NCBI RefSeq assembly: GCF_035975855.1
Contig: NZ_CP109055.1
Span: 8,246,001-8,310,000, forward strand
Direction of reading: 5' to 3'
DNA length: 64,000 nt
Origin: Streptomyces sp. NBC_01304
Lineage (GTDB): Bacteria > Actinomycetota > Actinomycetes > Streptomycetales > Streptomycetaceae
In this document: positions 28,490 through 36,902 of the stretch, piece after piece
Numbering within the stretch: position 1 is the stretch's first letter
How the letters are laid out: each line of letters opens with the position of its first letter
The notes under the pieces: model-generated
Databases searched by the model: none
Told to the model about the DNA's origin: nothing
The model's input: only the letters and a program-made list of their open reading frames with translations
Position numbers and translations under genes: made by a program

Positions 28490-29575
28490 TCAGCGGTCGG
28501 CCGCCTGGGCGAGGGTGTCGGCAAGCCCCTCGTTGCGGATGCGCCGGTCGATGTAGAGCAGTCCCGCGACCAGTTGCATGAACGTCGTGGCCGCGGTCTG
28601 GATGAGGACGTTGAGGACGGCGGACACCACCAGGAGCACGCCCAGTTGGGGCAGCACCTCGACGAGCGTCCGGCTTGCTTCGTCCGGGGTGCCGATGCCG
28701 GCGAGCGCGCCTTGCATGGTGACGATCTGGAGCGGGAGCCGGATGACCGTCGAGGCCGTGCCCACCACGAGCCCGCTGAGCGCCAGAATGCCGAACGTCC
28801 GCCACCAGGCCCCGCGCATCAGCCGGGCCGACCGGCGCATCGCCGTCACGGGCCCCGCCGACTCCAGGACGGCCGCCGAGGGCGCGAGGCTGTAACGCAC
28901 GGCCAGCCAGGCCGCGAGCGGTACCGCGGCCATCTGCAGCAGAACGAACGGGACGATCCCCCAGAGCGGGCTGCCGCCGCCCGCCGCGTTGAGGAGGACC
29001 ATGAGGACGCCGAGGCCCGCGAGCAGTGCGACCGGACCGGCGATCAGCAGGCCGAGGAGCACACCCACGCCGAGCACCGACGGCGTCCGCGCCCAGGCCC
29101 GCCGCCAGATGACCCTGAAGCTCACCGGACGTCCGAGCACCGCGTTCTCCAGGACCGCCGGACCGGCCGCAGAGACAAAGCAGTTGACCACGATCGCGGC
29201 CAGCAGGCACACCGCCCCGGCGATCGCGAAGGCTATGACGACGGACCTGCCGGCCTCGCTCGGCCAGGTGCTGTCCTCGTCGAGCCGGGCGATGACGTCG
29301 AGCTCGTCACTGACCGCGAGGTAGGCGGCGGTCAGCGCGCCCGCGACCAGGACGGCGAGCACGGCGCAGGCCGCGCCGAGGACGCCGAACAGCGGCTTGG
29401 CGTAGCGGCCCATCGTGCGGAACGCGCCGTTGAATATCCCGCCGAGATCCAGCGGGGCCAGGGGTATGACGCCTGGCTGCGGAGCGGCAGGTGGCGGCGG
29501 AGGGCCCCAGCCCCAGCCCGGCGGGCCTGCGTGCGGACCCTGCTGACCTTGAGGTCCCCACCCTGTGTGAGACAT
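28490..29575 (-). CDS. Polytopic membrane protein with Gly/Pro-rich N-terminus
   Basis: 361 aa. Residues 1-32 are Gly/Pro/Trp-rich (GWGWGPPPPPAAPQP), then about six membrane segments. The conserved core starts GVIPLAPLDLGGIFNGAFRTMGRYAKPLFGV and includes RYSLAPSAAVLESAGPVTAMRRSARLMRGAWWRTFGI, an actinobacterial family often annotated as a glycerophosphodiesterase membrane-domain-like protein. ATG 29575 has GGAGGGG upstream. A paralogue lies 71 bp upstream. Function unknown; no catalytic motif seen. Confidence 0.8.
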   Translation of the reverse strand: MSHTGWGPQGQQGPHAGPPGWGWGPPPPPAAPQPGVIPLAPLDLGGIFNGAFRTMGRYAKPLFGVLGAACAVLAVLVAGALTAAYLAVSDELDVIARLDEDSTWPSEAGRSVVIAFAIAGAVCLLAAIVVNCFVSAAGPAVLENAVLGRPVSFRVIWRRAWARTPSVLGVGVLLGLLIAGPVALLAGLGVLMVLLNAAGGGSPLWGIVPFVLLQMAAVPLAAWLAVRYSLAPSAAVLESAGPVTAMRRSARLMRGAWWRTFGILALSGLVVGTASTVIRLPLQIVTMQGALAGIGTPDEASRTLVEVLPQLGVLLVVSAVLNVLIQTAATTFMQLVAGLLYIDRRIRNEGLADTLAQAADR

Positions 29576-29646
29576 TTCGACCCCTCCCTCACCCCTTGTG
29601 ACCGGCATACGTTAGCCCAGGCCACAGCGGCCTCCTGAGGCGGGCG

Positions 29647-30651
29647 TCAGGCGGTGTGCGCGGGCTCTGGGTCGCGTACGGGCTCCGGCGGTACGTACGC
29701 CGCAGCGGCCAGCACGGGCGCCAGGCTCTCGGTGCGCAGGCGCCGGTCGACGTAGAGCAGGGTGGACGCCAGTTGCGGGAGGAGCGTGCTGAGCGTCGCG
29801 GCCACGGCGGGCCCGAGCAGGGTGAGCAGCCCGCCGACGCCGAAGTCCCGGGTGAGCCAGAGGCCGTCGTCGGCCGGCACCCCGGCCCCGTCCGCCCCGT
29901 CCACCAGTGTGGTCGCCGACTGGGCCATTTCGAAGGGCAGGCCGATGGCGTAGGCCCCGACGTTCGCGACGACCAGGAAGAGCAGGCTGATCGCGAACAC
30001 CCGCCACCAGGACCCGCGCACCAGACGGGCGGAGCGCCGCAGCGCGGTCAGCGGCCCGGCTCCCTCGAAGACGACGGCGGCCGGCGCCAGGCTCCAGCGG
30101 GCCCAGATCCAGACCAGGAACAGCACGGCGGGCGGCAGGAGGACCAGGCCGCCGGGGCCCGCGTACAGGACGAGGACCAACACGGCGACCAGCACGACGA
30201 ACGCCGTCAGCATCGGTGCCGAGAGGGCGGCGAACACAGCGAGCAGCCGGACCAGCGCACGGCTCCAGGTCTCCCGCACGGTCAGCGGGCCGCCGAGGAC
30301 CGCGTGCCGCACCACGACCGCGCAGATCGAGTGGACCAGCGTGACGGCGAAGGCGGTGACGGCCATGGTGCCGAGGAGGACCACACCGCCGACGACGAGG
30401 AGCGGTCCGCCCACCGTGCCGTCCTCGAGCAGCAGTTGGGCCTGGTCGCCGACGGAGTGGAAGGCGACGGTGACGGCTCCGTGGATGAGCGCGTACGACA
30501 CGAGGAAGACGGCCAGGCTCAGCACGATCAGCTGGCGCCAGTAGCCGACGGCCGTCCGGAACATGCCGCGCAGCACATCGGCGAACGCGAGCGGCCGGAG
30601 CGGGATCACCCCGCACTGTGCCGTGCCGCTCTGCCCGGTGTCGTACGCCAT
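29647..30651 (-). CDS. Polytopic membrane protein, paralogue of the next gene
   Basis: 334 aa. The same architecture as the neighbour at 28490: CGVIPLRPLAFADVLRGMFRTAVGYWRQLIVL at the N-terminus, WSLAPAAVVFEGAGPLTALRRSARLVRGSWWRVFAI in the middle and LLYVDRRLRTESLAPVLA at the C-terminus, but with a shorter N-terminal tail. The two appear to be a tandem duplication. ATG 30651 is my choice although its ribosome binding site is weak (AAGGA about 15 bases upstream); the frame is open further. Confidence 0.75.
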   Translation of the reverse strand: MAYDTGQSGTAQCGVIPLRPLAFADVLRGMFRTAVGYWRQLIVLSLAVFLVSYALIHGAVTVAFHSVGDQAQLLLEDGTVGGPLLVVGGVVLLGTMAVTAFAVTLVHSICAVVVRHAVLGGPLTVRETWSRALVRLLAVFAALSAPMLTAFVVLVAVLVLVLYAGPGGLVLLPPAVLFLVWIWARWSLAPAAVVFEGAGPLTALRRSARLVRGSWWRVFAISLLFLVVANVGAYAIGLPFEMAQSATTLVDGADGAGVPADDGLWLTRDFGVGGLLTLLGPAVAATLSTLLPQLASTLLYVDRRLRTESLAPVLAAAAYVPPEPVRDPEPAHTA

Positions 30652-30811
30652 GAGGTCCGGTCCGTCCTTGATCGCGAGGGAAGTTCTCCTGCCCGAGGGT
30701 GGGATTCGGGCAAATCGTTCAACGGTAGGCAGGGCGCGGTGCTCGGGGGCGCGGGGCGAAGGTCCCTCGCTGCGGATTCCTAAGTCCCGTGCGCGGCTTC
30801 TTGATCCGTTC

Positions 30812-30851
30812 TGTGTACGGGCGTACGCAACGATGCGTACACTCGTACACA
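30812..30851. promoter_or_regulatory. 18-bp-arm inverted repeat, probable TetR operator over the SMR promoter
   Basis: Positions 30812-30829 and 30834-30851 are complementary in 16 of 18 pairs (core TGTACGGGCGTACGCA / TGCGTACACTCGTACA) with a 4-nt spacer. The right arm contains a TACACT -10-like box at 30838-30843 and runs into the ATG at 30851, so the SMR message is probably leaderless and repressor binding would block polymerase. Confidence 0.75.
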
Positions 30852-31171
30852 TGGGATATGGACTGCTGGCCGCGGCCATCGCGGCGGAGGTGGCCGGGAC
30901 GACGGCCATGAAGTACAGCGAGGGGTTCTCCCGGCTGTGGCCCTCGCTCGGCACGGTCGCCGGCTATCTGCTCGCCTTCACGCTGCTCGCGCAGACCCTG
31001 AAGTCCATGCAGGTCGGGACCGCCTATGCGATCTGGGCCGGGGTGGGTACCGCGGCCGTCGCGGCGATCGGCATGCTGTTCCTGGGCGAGTCGATGGGGG
31101 CCGCCAAGCTCGCCGGGATCGTGCTCGTGATCGCCGGCGTCATCCTTCTCAATCTGGGCGGAGCACACTGA
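30851..31171 (+). CDS. SMR family multidrug efflux protein
   Basis: 106 aa with four membrane helices and the small multidrug resistance signature: the TM1 glutamate in AAAIAAEVAGTTAMKYSEGF (Glu14 equivalent), AYAIWAGVGTAAVAAIGMLFLGE in TM3 and VIAGVILLNLG in TM4. Exports cationic drugs or small metabolites by proton antiport as a dimer. Start ATG 30851 directly follows the operator, without a ribosome binding site. Linked to a TetR gene downstream. Confidence 0.93.
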   Translation: MGYGLLAAAIAAEVAGTTAMKYSEGFSRLWPSLGTVAGYLLAFTLLAQTLKSMQVGTAYAIWAGVGTAAVAAIGMLFLGESMGAAKLAGIVLVIAGVILLNLGGAH

Positions 31172-31197
31172 TGGACAACCCGGGCGGAGCGCGCTGA
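31171..31197 (+). other. Eight-codon minicistron linking SMR and TetR by two TGATG overlaps
   Basis: The SMR stop (31169-31171) overlaps an ATG at 31171. That ATG opens an 8-codon frame (MDNPGGAR) whose TGA (31195-31197) overlaps the tetR ATG at 31197. A 19-nt imperfect direct repeat (17 matches, 31156-31174 and 31182-31200) has produced both junctions. It may carry terminating ribosomes to tetR. It could be a chance by-product of the duplication. Confidence 0.45.
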
Positions 31198-31739
31198 TGG
31201 CACGGCGGTACGACCCCGAGCGGCAGCAGCGGATCATCGACGCGGCGATCCGGGTGGTGGGCCGCAAGGGCATCGCCGGGCTGAGCCATCGCTCGGTGGC
31301 GGCCGAGGCCGATGTGCCGCTCGGCTCGACGACGTACCACTTCAAGACCCTCGACGACCTGATGGTCGCGGCGCTGCGGCAGACGAACGAGGGCTTCGCC
31401 AAGGCCGTCCAGAACCACGGCGCGCTGGAGGACCCGCAGGCGGATCTCGCGGCAGAGCTGGCGGCGGTCACGGGGGAGTGGCTCGGCGGGGACCGCACGG
31501 GCGTGGAGCTCGAGTACGAGCTCTATCTGGCGGCCCTGCGCAGGCCCGCGCTGCGGCCGGTCGCCGCCGAGTGGTGCGAAGGCGTCGCGGAGCTGCTGGA
31601 ACGGCGGACCGACGCGGTCACGGCCCGGGCGGTGGTGGCATTGCTCGACGGGGTCTGTCTGCAGGTGCTGCTGACCGGGGGGACGTATGACGAGGCGTAT
31701 ACGCGGGAGATGATCGGCCGGCTGATGGGGCGGGCCTGA
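31197..31739 (+). CDS. TetR family regulator
   Basis: 180 aa. The HTH is RRYDPERQQRIIDAAIRVVGRKGIAGLSHRSVAAEADVPLGSTTYHFKTLDDLM in residues ~3-55. The C-terminal ligand domain is helical with no family signature. It is co-transcribed with the SMR exporter and most likely represses it and itself through the long inverted repeat before the SMR gene. Confidence 0.92.
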   Translation: MARRYDPERQQRIIDAAIRVVGRKGIAGLSHRSVAAEADVPLGSTTYHFKTLDDLMVAALRQTNEGFAKAVQNHGALEDPQADLAAELAAVTGEWLGGDRTGVELEYELYLAALRRPALRPVAAEWCEGVAELLERRTDAVTARAVVALLDGVCLQVLLTGGTYDEAYTREMIGRLMGRA

Positions 31740-31849
31740 CCGGGGCCGGCCTGCCTCGGCCGGTCCCGGGGCGTACCGCGTGAACTGCTCGGCGCCGTGC
31801 GGGTAACAGGGGGTGTGCACCACACTCCACGCACGTCTACGGAGGCCAA

Positions 31850-32440
31850 GTGAACGGACCACCCACGGTGGTGGGCGACGCGGATGTCGTCCGTCAGTCG
31901 CTGGAGCAGCCCGAGATCTTCGCGCGCCTCTACGACCTCTACGCGCCCGACATCCACCGTTATGCCGCGCGACGGCTCGGCGACGGGAGCGCGGACGACC
32001 TCACGGCCGAGACCTTCCTGATCGCCTTCCGCACCCGGGCCCGCTACGACCTGGCGCGCGACAACGCCAGGCCCTGGCTGTACGGGATAGCCGCGAACCT
32101 CATCGGCAAGCAACGGCGTTCCGAGGTCAGGGCGCTCCGGGCGCTGGCCCGCACCGGCACCGACCCGGTCGCCGAATCCTGGGTCGAGCGGGCCGACAGC
32201 CGGGTCGTCGCCGAGGCCGCGCAGGCGCCGCTCGCGGGCGCGCTCGCCGAACTCTCCGCCGGGGACCGGCATGTGCTGCTGCTCGTGGCGTGGGCCGATC
32301 TCACCTATCCGGAAGTCGCCGAGGCGCTCGGCATTCCCCTCGGGACCGTGCGGTCGCGGCTGAACCGGGCACGGCGCAAGGTGCGCAGCGCGCTCGGTGC
32401 CGATCCCGCTTTCGTCGTCGACACCACGGAGGTGGCGTAG
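31850..32440 (+). CDS. ECF-type RNA polymerase sigma factor
   Basis: 196 aa. Region 2 (FARLYDLYAPDIHRYAARRLGDGSADDLTAETFLIAF, residues ~24-62; RARYDLARDNARPWLYGIAANL) and region 4 (LSAGDRHVLLLVAWADLTYPEVAEALGIPLGTVRSRLNRARRKVR, ~133-180). GTG 31850 with GGAGG upstream. The following gene starts 2 bases after its stop and encodes the membrane-anchored CU044_5270 partner, probably an anti-sigma-like regulator. No zinc-anti-sigma motif is seen. Confidence 0.92.
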   Translation: MNGPPTVVGDADVVRQSLEQPEIFARLYDLYAPDIHRYAARRLGDGSADDLTAETFLIAFRTRARYDLARDNARPWLYGIAANLIGKQRRSEVRALRALARTGTDPVAESWVERADSRVVAEAAQAPLAGALAELSAGDRHVLLLVAWADLTYPEVAEALGIPLGTVRSRLNRARRKVRSALGADPAFVVDTTEVA

Positions 32441-32442
32441 TC

Positions 32443-33417
32443 ATGGACGAGTTGACGAAGGTGCGTGAGCTGCGCGCCGATGCGCCCACCCCGGACCGGG
32501 CCCGGCTCGCGGCGGGCCGCAAGCGGCTCACCGATGCGACGGCCAAGCCCTCCCGGGCCCGGCGGATGCGGCTCGACTGGCGGCTCGCGGCGGCAGGCGC
32601 GGCCGCGGCCGTGACCGCCGCGGCGCTGCTCGCCGTGAACCTCGGTGACGGCGCCGCGCCGCCCGCCGGGAAGTCGGATGTCGCGGCGAGCGAGACCGCG
32701 GGCCTGGGTGACACGGCGGAGGTGCTCGAGCGGGCGGCCCGGTCCGTGCAGGGCTTCAAGGAAGGTGTCCCGCGCGACGACCAGTGGCTCTACGTCGAGC
32801 AGGTCGACGCCGGTTCGGGCGGCTGGCCCGACGACGGGGTGCCCGTCAAGCCCGAGAAGAGCGAGAGCTGGTACCGCTGGGCCGACCCCGACTTCGAGAA
32901 CGGCAAGGAGGGCGACGACCGCTCGATGCGGGAGCAGTACAAGATCATCACCGAGTTGCCGGACGATCCCCAGGCGATCCTGGCCGCGGTCCGCAAGGCC
33001 TATCCGAGCGACAAGAGGTCTCATAAGTCGGAGGCGGCGCACAACTTCCGCGCGTTGAGCGTGCTCATCGGGTCGCCGGTGTCCGGCCTGGACGGGGCGG
33101 GTCTCGCCAAGTTGTACCGGGCGCTGGCCACCTTGCCGGGCATCGAGGTCACCGACCACCTGGTGAAGGACGCGGCGGGGCGCAAGGTCATCGCCGTCGG
33201 CCTGAACCTTGGGAAGCAGGCCGTCATGCGCGACGAGATCCTGCTGTACCCCGAGACGTACTTCTACGCAGGCAGCCGGTGGGTCGTGGCCAAGGACTAC
33301 AGCGAGAAGTACCCGGACAGTGACCTCCCCGACCGGCCGTGGAAGGCCGGCGACATCGTCTCGAGCTCGGCATCCACCGGCGTGAGCGTGGTGGACAAGA
33401 AGGGCGACCGCAGCTGA
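32443..33417 (+). CDS. CU044_5270-family membrane-anchored protein, sigma-factor partner
   Basis: 324 aa. A cytoplasmic N-terminus (MDELTKVRELRADAPTPDRARLAAGRKRL) that probably contacts the sigma factor, one membrane segment around residues 47-66 (LAAAGAAAAVTAAALLAVNL), then a ~255-residue extracytoplasmic domain. This architecture recurs downstream of ECF sigma genes in actinobacteria. The cue sensed is unknown. It starts 2 bp after the sigma stop, so both are one operon. Confidence 0.85.
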   Translation: MDELTKVRELRADAPTPDRARLAAGRKRLTDATAKPSRARRMRLDWRLAAAGAAAAVTAAALLAVNLGDGAAPPAGKSDVAASETAGLGDTAEVLERAARSVQGFKEGVPRDDQWLYVEQVDAGSGGWPDDGVPVKPEKSESWYRWADPDFENGKEGDDRSMREQYKIITELPDDPQAILAAVRKAYPSDKRSHKSEAAHNFRALSVLIGSPVSGLDGAGLAKLYRALATLPGIEVTDHLVKDAAGRKVIAVGLNLGKQAVMRDEILLYPETYFYAGSRWVVAKDYSEKYPDSDLPDRPWKAGDIVSSSASTGVSVVDKKGDRS

Positions 33418-33508
33418 CGGGCCCGTGCCGTGTGGCCCGCGCCCGGGGGAGGCGGGCGACACGGCACGAGCGGGGCGCGGCCACGGGGGAGCCGGATGGC
33501 CGCGTAGC

Positions 33509-33535
33509 GGGGGACGGGGGACGGGGGACGGGGGG
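33509..33535 (+). other. Potential G-quadruplex tract
   Basis: Four G-runs (5, 5, 5, 6) separated by AC dinucleotides occur at 33509-33535, directly before a 20-bp hairpin. With 2-nt loops a stable parallel quadruplex is possible on the + strand DNA or RNA. The rest of 33418-33845 is low-complexity GC-rich sequence (CGTGCG-type repeats) in which I see no gene. Confidence 0.55.
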
Positions 33536-33536
33536 T

Positions 33537-33581
33537 GCAGGGGTCGGGGACTGCGCGGGGAGCGCAGTCCCCGACCCCTGC
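33537..33581. terminator. 20-bp perfect hairpin terminator after the sigma-factor operon
   Basis: Positions 33537-33556 and 33562-33581 are perfectly complementary (GCAGGGGTCGGGGACTGCGC as left arm) with a GGGGA loop, 119 bases after the upstream stop. An unusually stable stem with no T-tract. Confidence 0.8.
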
Positions 33582-33845
33582 GTGTGCGGCCACGCGTGTG
33601 CGCCCGCGCGTGCGTGCGGTCTTGCGCGTGTGCGCGGCGAGGTTCTTCGTGGGCGGTGTGGTGCTTGGCGGGTACGGGTCGGGCCGTGCTGGATCGCGGC
33701 TCACGCGCGCGTGCGGTGAGCGCCTGGCGCATACGCATCGGCCGTCGTGTGCGTGCGGCCCGGCTTCCCGCAGGCTCGCATCGCACGTGCCTGACCCGAA
33801 TTGCCCCGGCCGGGCGCGTCTCACCTGGCCGCACCATGAGACCGG

Positions 33846-33882
33846 TTCGCCTCCCCGGCCCCGGGCCGGTTAGGTTTCACCC
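33846..33882 (+). promoter_or_regulatory. Putative dapD promoter, leaderless
   Basis: TAGGTT at 33871-33876 matches the principal-sigma -10 consensus; a weak -35 (TTCGCC, 33846-33851) lies 19 bp upstream. The start point would fall at the ATG (33883), and no ribosome binding site exists before it. Confidence 0.5.
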
Positions 33883-34872
33883 ATGACCGACACGACTGCT
33901 ACACGCACCACCGGCGCCGTCGCCGCAGGCCTCGCCACCATCACCGCCGACGGCACCGTTCTCGACACCTGGTTCCCCGCCCCCGAGCTCGTCGCCGAGC
34001 CGGGCCCCGCCGGCACCGAGAAGCTGAGCGCCGAGCGCGCCGTCGAGCTGCTCGGTGAGGGCGCCGCCAAGGCCCTCGGCACCGACGCCCGTCGTGGCGT
34101 GGAGATCGTCGCCGTCCGTACGGTCATCGCCTCGCTCGACGACAAGCCGCTGGACGCGCACGACGCGTACCTGCGCCTGCACCTCCTCTCGCACCGCCTG
34201 GTCAAGCCGCACGGCCAGAACCTGGACGGCCTCTTCGGCCTCCTCGCCAACGTCGCCTGGACCTCGCTCGGCCCGGTCGCCGTCGACGACGTCGAGAAGG
34301 TGCGGCTCAACGCCCGCGCCGAGGGCCTGCACCTCGCCGTGACGAGCATCGACAAGTTCCCGCGCATGACGGACTACGTGGCCCCCAAGGGCGTCCGCAT
34401 CGCCGACGCCGACCGCGTCCGGCTCGGCGCGCACCTCGCCGAGGGCACGACGGTCATGCACGAGGGCTTCGTGAACTTCAACGCCGGCACGCTCGGTACG
34501 TCGATGGTCGAGGGCCGCATCTCCGCGGGCGTCGTGGTCGGCGACGGCTCCGACATCGGCGGCGGCGCCTCCACCATGGGCACCCTGTCCGGCGGCGGCA
34601 ACGTCCGCATCGTCATCGGCGAGCGCTGCCTGGTCGGCGCCGAGGCCGGTGTCGGTATCGCGCTCGGCGACGAGTGCGTGGTCGAGGCCGGTCTGTACGT
34701 CACCGCCGGTACGCGCGTGACCATGCCCGACGGCCAGATCGTGAAGGCCCGCGAGCTCTCCGGCGCGTCCAACATCCTGTTCCGCCGCAACTCGGTGAGC
34801 GGCGCGGTCGAGGCCCGCCCGAACAACGCGGTGTGGGGCGGCCTGAACGACGTGCTGCACAGCCACAACTGA
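33883..34872 (+). CDS. dapD: 2,3,4,5-tetrahydropyridine-2,6-dicarboxylate N-succinyltransferase
   Basis: 329 aa; succinyl-CoA-dependent step of lysine/diaminopimelate synthesis. The C-terminal half is a left-handed beta-helix of hexapeptide repeats ([35 protein letters not shown], residues ~205-240; [24 protein letters not shown]). The N-terminal domain matches the long actinobacterial DapD class. Stand-alone gene with its own promoter and terminator; a DapA-like gene lies 2 kb away. Confidence 0.97.
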   Translation: MTDTTATRTTGAVAAGLATITADGTVLDTWFPAPELVAEPGPAGTEKLSAERAVELLGEGAAKALGTDARRGVEIVAVRTVIASLDDKPLDAHDAYLRLHLLSHRLVKPHGQNLDGLFGLLANVAWTSLGPVAVDDVEKVRLNARAEGLHLAVTSIDKFPRMTDYVAPKGVRIADADRVRLGAHLAEGTTVMHEGFVNFNAGTLGTSMVEGRISAGVVVGDGSDIGGGASTMGTLSGGGNVRIVIGERCLVGAEAGVGIALGDECVVEAGLYVTAGTRVTMPDGQIVKARELSGASNILFRRNSVSGAVEARPNNAVWGGLNDVLHSHN

Positions 34873-34890
34873 TCCATATCTGTACCGATT

Positions 34891-34920
34891 TGAGCGCCTT
34901 CCCTTCGGGGAGGGCGCTCA
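34891..34920 (+). terminator. 13-bp terminator hairpin after dapD
   Basis: TGAGCGCCTTCCC pairs with GGGAGGGCGCTCA (one T.G pair) around a TTCG tetraloop, followed by TTCGTTGT. Confidence 0.85.
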
Positions 34921-35040
34921 TTCGTTGTACGGGGCCCGTAAGTACATTGCCCGGCACAGGCATAGCGGGGCGCCGTCGGACGCGTCTCCAGGAGTAGCGG
35001 GTCCCGGAAGCAAGGGGCCCTTGAGCAACTGAAGGTGCAG

Positions 35041-35601
35041 ATGGATGCGGAAGGCCAGGAAAGCTTCCGGGAGTTCGTGACAGGCAGATCGAGTGCGCTT
35101 CTGAAGACGGCCGTGCTGCTCAGCGGGGGAGACCAGCACGCCGCCGAGGACCTGTTGCAGAACGCACTGATCAAGGCCGCCGGGCGGTGGCGTCGTATCG
35201 ACGACCCCGAGGCGTACGTACGCCAGATCCTCTACCGGCAGCAGGTCAGCCGATGGCGGCTGAAGTGGCGCAAGCGCGAACTCAGCGTCCCCGAGCTGCC
35301 GGAGCGCGACGGCAAGGCGGACGGGACGGGCGCGGTCGAGCTGCGCCTCGTCATGCGCGGCGCCCTCGCCCGGCTCACCGCGCGCCAGCGCACCGTTTTG
35401 GTGCTGCGCTACTTCGAGGACCTGCCGGAGGCCGACGTGGCCCGGATCCTCGGCTGCTCGGTGGGGACGGTGCGGTCCACCACGCACCGCTCGCTCGCCA
35501 AGCTGCGCGCCCTCGCGCCGGAGCTGTCCGCGCTCGATCCCGGCGCGAACGAACAGCCCGTTTCGTCCCGTGACTTCTCGCCTGTGGAGGTACGACCGTG
35601 A
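35041..35601 (+). CDS. SigE-family (actinobacterial ECF) RNA polymerase sigma factor
   Basis: 186 aa. Region 2 (FREFVTGRSSALLKTAVLLSGGDQHAAEDLLQNALIKAAGRW) and region 4 (LTARQRTVLVLRYFEDLPEADVARILGCSVGTVRSTTHRSLAKLR) are in the form typical of the SigE-like family widespread in Streptomyces. ATG 35041 has GAAGG 6 bases upstream. The next gene overlaps by 4 bases (GTGA) and encodes a single-pass membrane protein, probably its regulator or effector. Confidence 0.92.
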   Translation: MDAEGQESFREFVTGRSSALLKTAVLLSGGDQHAAEDLLQNALIKAAGRWRRIDDPEAYVRQILYRQQVSRWRLKWRKRELSVPELPERDGKADGTGAVELRLVMRGALARLTARQRTVLVLRYFEDLPEADVARILGCSVGTVRSTTHRSLAKLRALAPELSALDPGANEQPVSSRDFSPVEVRP

Positions 35602-36830
35602 ACATGGATCAGCTCGTACGCGACGCCCTGCGCGAGCAGGCCGCACAGGCCACGACAGCGCCGCCCGACTTCGCGAACCGTGTGCTCGCGGTCCGGCGCC
35701 GCCGCAGGAACAGCACCATCGCCGGTGCCGCCCTGGCCACCGCCGTGGCCGTCGCCGTCGGGGTGGCCGGGCCGGCCATGAACGACGGCAAGGACGAGCC
35801 GAAGCTCGCCAGCCAGCTGGACCGGAGCGACATCATCGCCCACCCGGACCAGACGCCGCCGCGCGACCTGATCGCCGCGGGGAGCACCGCGCTGGCCGCG
35901 TACTACACCCAGGCCACCGTCAAGGAGACCGCCGACCGGGGTGTCTCCAAGCGCACTTACCACCTGCTGAACCAGAAGACCGGCAAGTACGTGAAGACCA
36001 CCAAGTGGTCCTTCCTCGACGTCGCCCCCGGCATGCGCACCGCCGCCGTCCTGGAACAGGGCCTGCCCGCCAAGCGCATCGGTCTGCTCAACCTGCTCAC
36101 CGGCGAGGTCGAGCGCTGGATCCCGGTCGACCGGGGCGTCGCGGGCGTCGAGTTCTCGCCCGACGGCAGCAAGCTGGTCGCGACGACGTACAGCAAGAAC
36201 CCCGATCTGAGGTTCCGGCAGGACCGCGACGCGGACGGCGACGACAATCCGAACGACTGGATGCCGGATTACCAGAAGTCGGACCGGACCGGCTTCTACG
36301 TCATCGACGTCGGCTCCGGCGAGGGCTCCTGGAGCCAGGTCGCGGTCCCGGAGGACGACGAGGGCTTCGGCATCGGGATCAACGTCCGCGAGGACTTCGC
36401 CTTCAGCGAGGACGACAAACTGGTCTACTCCCGGGTCGCTTCGAATCCCGGCAGGCAGTACTACGACTTCGAGGGCAACGAGGCCGCCGTGCCGGAGAAG
36501 GAGAAGCACCTGAGGTACGTCGAGGCCGGCCTGTCCCCGAACGGCAAGCTCGCGGCGGGCGACTTCGCGGGCGGTGCCAAGACGACGGCCTCCTGGATCA
36601 ACGACCCGGTCACCGGCAAGCACCTGCACAAGATCCGCGGCCAGCAGCTGCTCGCCTGGGTCGACAACAAGCGGCTCATCGCCTGGGACATCGCGCAGGG
36701 CGACAACGAGTTCCACAACGGGCTCGTGCTCGTCACGATCGGCAGCGACAAGACCGTTCCGCTGAGCGGCTCCCGCAAGGGGAACGACGGCGCGGACGGC
36801 CGCTGGCAGCCGGTCTTCGCCACACGCTAG
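35598..36830 (+). CDS. Single-pass membrane protein with extracytoplasmic propeller-like domain
   Basis: 410 aa. N-terminal ~40 residues (VRDALREQAAQATTAPPDFANRVLAVRRRRR) resemble the cytoplasmic part of sigma-partner proteins; one membrane segment near residues 42-60 (AGAALATAVAVAVGVAG). The outer part has repeated strands such as GVAGVEFSPDGSKLVATTY and YVEAGLSPNGKLAAGDF, suggesting a WD40/TolB-like propeller. Linked to the sigma gene by GTGA. Role as anti-sigma or sensor is inferred from position. Confidence 0.82.
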   Translation: MNMDQLVRDALREQAAQATTAPPDFANRVLAVRRRRRNSTIAGAALATAVAVAVGVAGPAMNDGKDEPKLASQLDRSDIIAHPDQTPPRDLIAAGSTALAAYYTQATVKETADRGVSKRTYHLLNQKTGKYVKTTKWSFLDVAPGMRTAAVLEQGLPAKRIGLLNLLTGEVERWIPVDRGVAGVEFSPDGSKLVATTYSKNPDLRFRQDRDADGDDNPNDWMPDYQKSDRTGFYVIDVGSGEGSWSQVAVPEDDEGFGIGINVREDFAFSEDDKLVYSRVASNPGRQYYDFEGNEAAVPEKEKHLRYVEAGLSPNGKLAAGDFAGGAKTTASWINDPVTGKHLHKIRGQQLLAWVDNKRLIAWDIAQGDNEFHNGLVLVTIGSDKTVPLSGSRKGNDGADGRWQPVFATR

Positions 36831-36859
36831 GCAGCTGTTCCTGGGAGTCGTTCCAGACA

Positions 36860-36893
36860 GCCACCAGGCGCCGGACGGCCACCAGGCGCCGGA
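36860..36893. repeat. 16-nt tandem repeat between convergent genes
   Basis: GCCACCAGGCGCCGGA occurs twice (36860-36875 and 36878-36893, period 18). Each copy contains the palindrome GGCGCC. No function evident; it lies between two convergent stops. Confidence 0.6.
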
Positions 36894-36902
36894 GGCCGCC
36901 GG

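Noticed and set aside
33582..33845. Small open frames in the CGTGCG-rich stretch before dapD
   Set aside because: Low-complexity translations in all frames, no ribosome binding site; treated as non-coding.
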